Below are positions 60,401 to 64,000 of a stretch of 64,000 nt of DNA, in pieces. Source of the DNA: Protonemura montana (taxonomy: Eukaryota; Arthropoda; Insecta; Plecoptera; Nemouridae). The DNA lies in assembly GCA_947568835.1 (NCBI GenBank), contig OX387604.1, forward strand, positions 28,807,351 to 28,871,350, in the 5' to 3' direction. Made by a program: the position numbers and the translations under genes. Below the pieces are notes generated by a model that saw only the letters and a list, made by a program, of their open reading frames with translations, was not told the origin of the DNA and ran no database searches. Each line of letters begins with the position of its first letter. The stretch's first letter is position 1.

Positions 60401-62181
60401 GTTTTATTTTTCAGTCGGTGAATGCCTCAATGCCGTACGTGCAGAGCAACTACCTAAATCTGTATAAATTCCTTCGTCTGCAACAAGAAACATATCAATA
60501 TTATGACCATGTTTGGGTTCAGAATATTGATAGAATCAACAAATGCACCGCCTTTGCATATCAAACGATAGATGTTGACGACTGCAGAAGACTCAGCCCA
60601 TTTTTGTGTGAAACAGGTAAAAGAACATTCAGTTATATTTTTGAGAATTTGATGTTGGATTTTTGGAACAGGTCTTCTTATGACACCCCTCTTCTTCAAA
60701 GAATTAATGCCACTTGTGTGGTTTTCGAGTAAACGTTGGCCAAGAATCGCAATAAGTTGTGAATGCTTGCTCCAAGAACTAACCTTGTAGTGGTTCTGGA
60801 TTTAGTTTAAACTCTGAAATTGACTTGTGTAATGCCTGACTCTGGTAATGGAGAAACAATTTTACCAACGTTTTGCTGTATTGGCTGTCACCGAAAGACT
60901 AAAAACAACAAAATAAATCCACTGAGTTATTTGACTAGCATCGTACAGCTTACTAAAATCATACAGACTCTTACCACTCTGTACCTCTTTCATTTCAGAT
61001 CCAAAAGTACTGATCGACCCTCTCAGCTGGCAAGATGACGTTCTGTCAGTGGCAGTGATCGGGGTAGTTGGTCTCGCAATCCTGCTTGTGGCAATCGCAG
61101 CTGGCTTCTGGTACTCGAAATCCCGGCATCGCCACCTTGAGCGGCTCGAAAGGCGGAACTCCATCAGGCAATCATTGCATTCTGTGCGATCGATTGGACT
61201 TGCTTCTTCACAGGCTAACGGATTCCCTGAGTTCGGCAGCCGAAGAAAGAATGTTGTTCCGGTGAGGAATTTACTTTTTAAAACAAAATAAGTGACTTCT
61301 TAAAGCTCGTTTTAGTTCTCATTAAGCGTGGTGACACATTCGTTATTCGTATTCTAAACTACAACTACAATTTCTAACTACAATTTTGTTTGCAGAATCA
61401 ACGGTCCAGTCCTTCGATGATGCAAAGCTCAGACTACAAGAAGATGATGAATGGAAGCCTAGATTCGATGGACAAATCACAATTTAATTCGTCAGTCGAA
61501 GACAACCAAAGCTACGACATCTACGAAGCCCACAATCCTAATGCCTCTTTAGCTAGAAACCTGAACTACTCACCAGGATTTCAGATGTCAAATGAAGTAG
61601 CTGACCCAAGTTTCGATCTGGCATACAGAAACGACGGTTTCCGTGACAACTCTACTTTTGCTTCGAGAGACAATTGGCAATCTACTACCAATTCCGAATA
61701 TAATGATGGGCTAAGTACTCCCGACTATTTACAGAATGCATCTACACTCCCACTGGATGCTAGTCTTGCCATGACTGATTCGACCCTGGGTTTAAAACAG
61801 GGCCTCGGGTATGAAAATCACCACGTTCAGTACACGCCGAGGAGAAATGCTGGACCTGATACAAACACCCTGCCGCTAAACAATTATCATACGATCGGTC
61901 TTCCTGCCCCTGAAACAAACAAGTCTGTGGAGTATTTGCCTTACACACCAACTTCAGAATACAGCTATGATGCTAATCTTTTGGAGACTGATATCGATGC
62001 CCCAATCCAAAGACCCAAAAGCCGGACTTTACATCACACCAACTTTGATGGAGAACCAACAACTCCATTTCGCTCAAAAAGTGAGATGATTCTCGAAGCT
62101 AATCTAGATCTCAAACAACCTTCGCATGAAGGAAGCACCATCAATAGAAGCAAAAGTCAACCTTTGGAGACGGCAATGTAA
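30457..62181 (+). CDS. bark: bark beetle/Anakonda homologue, giant tricellular-junction-type protein, 30 exons, 2947 aa
   Basis: The exons are 30457-30762, 42005-42168, 43540-43730, 44165-44509, 45182-45420, 46484-46733, 47059-48109, 48557-48698, 49159-49464, 51325-51488, 52007-52253, 52407-52587, 52981-53228, 53585-53819, 54103-54217, 54340-55097, 55222-55520, 55751-55991, 56421-56521, 56744-57018, 57421-57681, 57828-58085, 58171-58424, 58518-58729, 58802-59032, 59151-59401, 59972-60239, 60415-60616, 60999-61261 and 61396-62181. The total is 8844 nt in frame, all GT-AG. The layout is signal peptide (1-21), three modules each with a beta-helix leader, SRCR, parallel beta-helix, CUB-like domain and beta-helix, then a C-type lectin-like domain (2502-2598), one membrane helix (about 2613-2637) and a cytosolic tail. 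Drosophila Bark/Aka has this architecture and similar length and organises tricellular septate junctions. Orthology is inferred from architecture and motifs. The start AAAATGG is favourable. Confidence 0.93.
32267..35206 (-). CDS. LINE ORF2: apurinic endonuclease plus reverse transcriptase (979 aa)
   Basis: An intact ORF starting ATGGAACAAAAGGG. The N-terminal APE-type endonuclease shows HQNVRSL (25-31), SEHWLK, SGDFNVDF (166-173) and LSDHC (232-236). The RT domain (about 515-770) shows KGSKNDCANYRPISILPVFS, FDCVDHHILL, TGVPQGSILGPLLF (667-680) and the catalytic FADD (699-702). The C-terminal region has the usual YFHSKASYGITAWGS and LQKNAIRIL segments. It nicks target DNA and copies the element RNA. 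Key catalytic residues are present. Confidence 0.93.
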   Translation of the reverse strand: MEQKGPIKPLHVKQDAKKRGIKIMHQNVRSLKNLKCLEIEASLQDVVCDVLCVSEHWLKSYELDVFNISGFRQAAMFCRSNFIHGGVGIFVKCNLMRVRTRDDILALSIEKHFEVAGIEMQHELGKLVIIALYRSPFGKFKIFLEKLSVLLEKLFIDNRNNVVVLSGDFNVDFQCTKSKEARQLTDLLSRFGLEATIKQATRITQASRTCIDNIITNVPVGFYTSEVMDLNLSDHCAQLIQLAGQVKINKPLLSHTRKRVFTDLSVNRFGDCLSTLAIRWPSMRELNDVNVMSQFFMGIFLKAFNECFPLKIVRCTNRNKKWITNEVKDKRRVINELLMQVKYSAITPDSSVIKKRKSEYRKSIRFAKKSSLGRQLSNSKNIARTSWAIIKEETGMSRAPSSVKSLIINNNETVDTYEIANAFNSYFINIAGSLKAKLPAVVDDTSVKSVTKTIFLQPVTEKEILTLINELKPKATQDVYGLSTILLRKLGMHLTAPLTLICNLSLESGVFPELFKRAKVLPLFKKGSKNDCANYRPISILPVFSKILERVIFHRISSFFTQNKVLSDSQFGFQRGKSTIQAVNHLVHLILKALDRSYLTIGLSCDLSKAFDCVDHHILLRKLYACGIRGVANLWLKSYLCERQQLVELTDHISGDKIHSSWSIMNTGVPQGSILGPLLFLVYINDLPNYLDTHDLVMFADDTTVFVKDSNLFNLKSNGELVLKRLLHWFTINKLHLNVEKSNIIQFKTTKSIADIDLEVDGQRIETGTHAKFLGLILDEHLKWNHHEKYLCQKLRTSCCALFKLRHLISKTKLREVYFAYFHSKASYGITAWGSAGSVLKRVFKLQKNAIRILTQSKKRKSCRNLFIRESILTLPSVLILESLTCIFKDKHLFNKHSDEHHYETRNCSKLCIPKHRLNSFKDSVFYLGIKLFNSLPDNIASIADSFKFRRTIKELLLCKGFYSIDEFYKLDSKDWTKV
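35233..36558 (-). CDS. LINE ORF1: PHD-like zinc finger plus SGNH esterase (441 aa)
   Basis: Cys/His-rich residues 23-65 (CNKCSKN, CSKCNEEKHVNC, CCDC) have PHD-finger spacing. A predicted coiled coil follows at about 75-120. After a low-complexity linker comes an SGNH hydrolase-like domain with GDS (276-278), GTN (328-330) and DGLH (412-415), which correspond to the Ser, Asn and Asp-His blocks. Both PHD and esterase modules are known in ORF1 proteins of CR1-group elements. The stop lies 26 bases before the ORF2 start. Confidence 0.9.
   Translation of the reverse strand: MAGIEVQHDGSSREKCKKVIVKCNKCSKNVRKLITCSKCNEEKHVNCAKVTGGNNEAKIWICCDCDALLGSTNEQLIAEIITVNAEVSKIWDTIGKMVEDFRLLIEENGLLRREIEIIKKPEEKRNSPRKTSNVTVELKGKRRSVGALVDQFENEADKGRNKSSKDIAVESKEDDSTTEESIIAANLTGETSTLAIVTSQNTESAETQSADHAATRETGPFLTSLLATDETLKNVNIENDCKVKNSETNMSKLEYQIETIINSKPSSRLHDVVVMGDSMVRLASQVVGELKDCTYYYPGMRFEHVAQAMERLLEHKKCKPRVVLLHFGTNNVKSGMHNTDTVTGEVYDMIRKVKTLLPETTNVIVNGILNRRDVNNKVIKLINDNIKWVCNALNVNFNEPGYGNHENVLAKDGLHLNMRGALRLGNWIVESVQRFPKIAKN
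36661..42004. other. Rest of bark intron 1 (5.3 kb)
   Basis: This is intronic sequence, with the 152-bp duplication and a short hairpin listed separately. A 130-codon minus-strand ORF (38796-39188) has no recognisable domain. No other gene is supported. Confidence 0.5.
37293..37595 (+). repeat. 152-bp tandem duplication in bark intron 1
   Basis: GAAAATGTATGACATTG occurs at 37293 and 37445. The two copies are almost identical through CTTTACTCTTTTTCCCTAG, apart from one substitution and an 8-base insertion in the second copy. Confidence 0.9.
43090..43485 (+). mobile_element. 5S-derived SINE, copy D
   Basis: The head (TCGTGAGATCACCGAAGTTA, then GGTCAGGTCTTGGATGGGTG) and the body (TACCGTCCTTCGGAAGGGAC, GTTAAGCCGGTGGTCCCC) match copy C. 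A segment homologous to the tandem region of copy C is also present (AAAGTTAGTACA..AACTTCA). It lies in bark intron 2 and ends about 50 bases before exon 3. Confidence 0.8.
44578..44920 (+). mobile_element. 5S-derived SINE, copy E
   Basis: The head contains GTTAAGCAACACTGCGCTGG and TATTGGATGGGTGACC, nearly the 5S intermediate element. The body and TCATC-rich tail are complete, and the 3' end reads CGTTAAACACCACAAATCAA. It lacks the AAAGTTAGTACA segment of copies C and D. It lies in bark intron 4. Confidence 0.85.
45753..46312 (+). repeat. Tandem repeat in bark intron 5, five units (three of 114 bp, two of 102 bp)
   Basis: ACCATTGAA recurs at 45753, 45867, 45981, 46095, 46197 and 46299. The first three intervals are 114 bp and the last two 102 bp. 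The shorter units lack a 12-base GTCAG.CGATCT segment. Each unit contains CTAGGCCATGATATA and CAGCATCTCCATG. Confidence 0.92.
49159..55520 (+). other. bark: bark module 2 (exons 9-17, residues 897-1747)
   Basis: It repeats the leader (LTLQPGVTLRFPPGVGMMIAG) in exon 9. SRCR2 spans exons 10-11 (WGTVCNYGW, CHQLGL, NVRCTEDDIDITQC). Beta-helix repeats follow in exons 11-13, a CUB-like domain in exon 14 (QILIYDSQS) and beta-helix coils in exons 15-16. The cap NWWGTSDVTEIKKRVFDFDD is in exon 17. In exon 11 I use the donor at 52253 (CACCAG|GTCAAT), because the GTGAGA donor 20 bases earlier would break the frame with exon 12. Confidence 0.83.
49465..51324 (+). other. bark intron 9, possible DNA-transposon trace
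   Basis: AT-rich intron with repeated GCGAAATCGCGAA/CATAACACCGAAATC-type words near both ends (49700-49870 and 50980-51030). A short frame reads NSVDAERFF near 50540, which recalls the dimerisation region of hAT transposases. The evidence is too thin for a firm call. Confidence 0.25.
55751..60110 (+). other. bark: bark module 3 (exons 18-27, residues 1748 to about 2490)
   Basis: The leader (IAPGVVMEFAPNVGILVLG) is in exon 18. SRCR3 is in exons 19-20 (WVPICDDNF, VVCRELGF, LQCTGDEARFSDC). Beta-helix repeats are in exons 21-22, a CUB-like domain in exon 23 (SITLYDGDIYNVSSKIIGQI), beta-helix coils in exons 24-26 and the cap HNYWGYNE in exon 27. The order equals that of modules 1 and 2. Confidence 0.83.
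60139..62181 (+). other. bark: bark C-terminal part: C-type lectin-like domain, TM helix, cytosolic tail
   Basis: The lectin-like domain opens with CPPGWMQVGDTCYMY and FYEARDFCR (end of exon 27) and closes with CRRLSPFLCE (exon 28). It is short (about 97 residues) and lacks the EPN/QPD and WND calcium-binding motifs, so sugar binding is unlikely by the usual rule. The membrane helix is VAVIGVVGLAILLVAIAAGF in exon 29, followed by a basic stop-transfer stretch (KSRHRHLERLERR). The tail, about 310 residues, is Ser/Asn/Tyr-rich and mostly encoded by the last exon. It ends RSKSQPLETAM. Confidence 0.85.
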
Positions 62182-63426
62182 TTTCCGTAGAGGATATTGA
62201 AGCGATAGAAATGATACAAACGTTGGGTGAAAATGTTTTATATTATCATGATGAACGACCAGTGATCGAATGCAAGAAAAAGTGTGTGTGTCTAATTTTA
62301 GTTATATTTTGTTAAATTACTGCAACACTCCAACGGCAAAGTGCCGTTGCACATGGAGATGTTTATGAGTGAAAGGATACTATTTTTGCAAAGTTTTACT
62401 CGTGAATGTGGGCATCTTACACCTGTATATTTTTCTATGTCATGCAATGTCTGAGTAAACTCTTTTTATACAATATTGTGTGTTTCTTTTTAATATGAGC
62501 AGCTTGACACCAGGAGCTGACTAGTTCTTTAGATATCGGCGATAATGCGGAACTGTGCACGCACGAACAGCTTTAAAAGCAAAATGTCCATAACTCCCAC
62601 ATTAGTTGCTCTAAAACTTTAAAAAATCCTTTTGTGCTTTTGGTGACTTGGGTAACAAACACTGAATTTTGGAAACAATTGGAGATGTGAATTTCCAGAA
62701 GGCTGGTTTCAAGTGGAATCACCCATATGCCTTGTCACCATGGGAGGGCCGTCGCCCACCTTAATTATTCCTTGCCTACATCCTTGGCCACCCACATTTT
62801 ATAGAGAAATTTCAAATAATTTAAGCATTCAATTGCATTGCAAGTGTGGTCGGGCTTAGGCAACAAAACAAGAGGATAATTTGCTGGGGTCACAGTTCTG
62901 CAGATCACAGCCATCGAGTAGTTGTATGTAATGTTTTTGTTTTCGGGAGCGTTAATATGTTTGAGATGGTCTGTACAGCCGGGTTGGCGTGCACCGAGTA
63001 TTTCTGAACATGCCCGAGGGCACATGTCTGAAGTTTCAGTTAACTTGTCTACTACCCATAGTTCCCCAAAGAAATTAAATATATTTGTTTTCCTATTAGT
63101 ATGAAGTTTGTTTAAAAATAAATGTCAACGTAATAATGATCAATAGATGACCACTGCTAATTAAGTTGCAGGAGATCTACCGTTCAGATATACTGGCCAG
63201 GTAAGAGATCCTCATGCAGACATGATTCATTCCTTTACAGCCATCAATAAATAAAAAAGATACCCTTTTTAGCCTGATGGCCACGGCATTCCTCGTGACC
63301 CTGAAATTGTATCAGAATCGGAGTGCAACGACGAGTTAATGGATGACAACGTGGGTCACAAGGGCAGCTCAATTTTGCATGTGCTGCCACACTCCTACGC
63401 CTTATCACACCCTGGAAGCTTAACAA
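62182..63426. other. bark 3' UTR and downstream intergenic
   Basis: No canonical AATAAA lies in the first 300 bases after the bark stop. AATAAA occurs near 63117. A minus-strand ORF of 86 codons (62765-63025) has no recognisable domain. Confidence 0.4.
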
Positions 63427-63741
63427 TTGCCTATTGCTATCATTGGAATGTTTGAGAATTTAATCAATTGCCTCCCTAGTGCCACATTTTGGCAGAAAAT
63501 AAAAATTTCTGAAATTTGCTTCCATGGTACTTTGCCTACAGGTCTCTTCAGCACTAAAACTGCTACTTCTGACATATCTATTTATAGCAAAAGCAATGTA
63601 TCTCGACATTGCGCTACCATTAGTGATGAAGGGAGACAGGATGCAATTGCTATGACGGTGATGCATTCAATGAAATTACAAGAGAACTTTGAAAAGCAGT
63701 CACTGGATTTTATGAAGTCTGCTGCTAGTATGAAGAAATAA
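63427..63741 (+). CDS. Doubtful terminal exon of an unrecognised gene or transposon
   Basis: This ORF runs to a TAA at 63741 and is followed by AATAAA at 63757-63762. An acceptor-like TTTGCCTACAG lies at 63531-63541. The residues after it (FSTKTATSDISIY... to MKLQENFEKQSLDFMKSAAS) could be a real last exon with an amphipathic C-terminal helix. The first part of the ORF may be intronic. No domain recognised. Confidence 0.25.
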   Translation: MPIAIIGMFENLINCLPSATFWQKIKISEICFHGTLPTGLFSTKTATSDISIYSKSNVSRHCATISDEGRQDAIAMTVMHSMKLQENFEKQSLDFMKSAASMKK

Positions 63742-63756
63742 CACGTTTAATTGGAC

Positions 63757-63762
63757 AATAAA
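63757..63762 (+). terminator. Possible poly(A) signal AATAAA
   Basis: AATAAA 16 bases after the stop of the doubtful terminal exon. Confidence 0.3.
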
Positions 63763-64000
63763 ACAATGACTTTTTAGCCCACTTAGCAAAAAACAAATAT
63801 TTATTTTGGTCGTCATGAATCATCACACAAATAAATTAATAACAGTTGCTTAATATATTTTGGTGTACAGACATTTCTGGCTCAAAGTTTGACACTTTTC
63901 ATTAGTTCATTACAAAATATTCTGCAAGTTTTTTTTTTTGTTCTTTGACTAGTTATTTGAATTTTTATCTTATTATATAATAATAATTATCTTATAATAC

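Overview
The window is animal (metazoan) nuclear DNA. It is AT-rich and holds multi-exon genes with GT-AG introns of about 0.1-11 kb. Introns and intergenic DNA contain LINE, SINE, Penelope-like and Ty3/gypsy relics and minisatellites. Nothing fixes the phylum. An invertebrate is most likely, because the largest gene is a bark/Anakonda homologue and the repeats are invertebrate-like; a cnidarian is a guess. There are no bacterial operons, CRISPR arrays or prophage.

Regions. (1) 1-4.5 kb: three similar splice-flanked non-coding modules lie upstream of a two-exon gene for a 101-residue single-pass membrane protein with an acidic tail. (2) 4.5-8 kb: a decayed Ty3/gypsy pol fragment, then about 19 copies of a repeat built on TTATAAGTACACAG, leading into a possible spliced, polyadenylated non-coding transcript. 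(3) 8.6-11.3 kb, minus strand: an unrecognised four-exon gene (141 codons), followed after two in-frame stops by a second ORF (64 codons) before the poly(A) signal. Its introns hold a 5S-rRNA-derived SINE and a LINE tail. (4) 12.0-29.3 kb, plus strand: a complete ABCC10/MRP7-type ABC transporter in 16 coding exons (1532 aa). Its introns carry two families of SINE, a 2.8-kb 13-bp minisatellite and a folded-back Penelope-like remnant. (5) 30.5-62.2 kb, plus strand: a complete 30-exon homologue of Drosophila bark beetle/Anakonda (2947 aa). It has a signal peptide, three modules of beta-helix, SRCR and CUB-like domains, a C-type lectin-like domain, one transmembrane helix and a 310-residue tail. 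Its 11-kb first intron contains an open, apparently full-length CR1-like LINE on the minus strand. (6) 62.2-64 kb: downstream sequence with one doubtful terminal exon.

The two large genes are unrelated in function (an efflux pump and a large cell-surface junction protein) and merely lie head to tail. Exon joins were checked by hand for phase: both reconstructed coding sequences stay in frame from ATG to stop, with all junctions using GT and AG. No database search was run, so family names rest on motif recognition.
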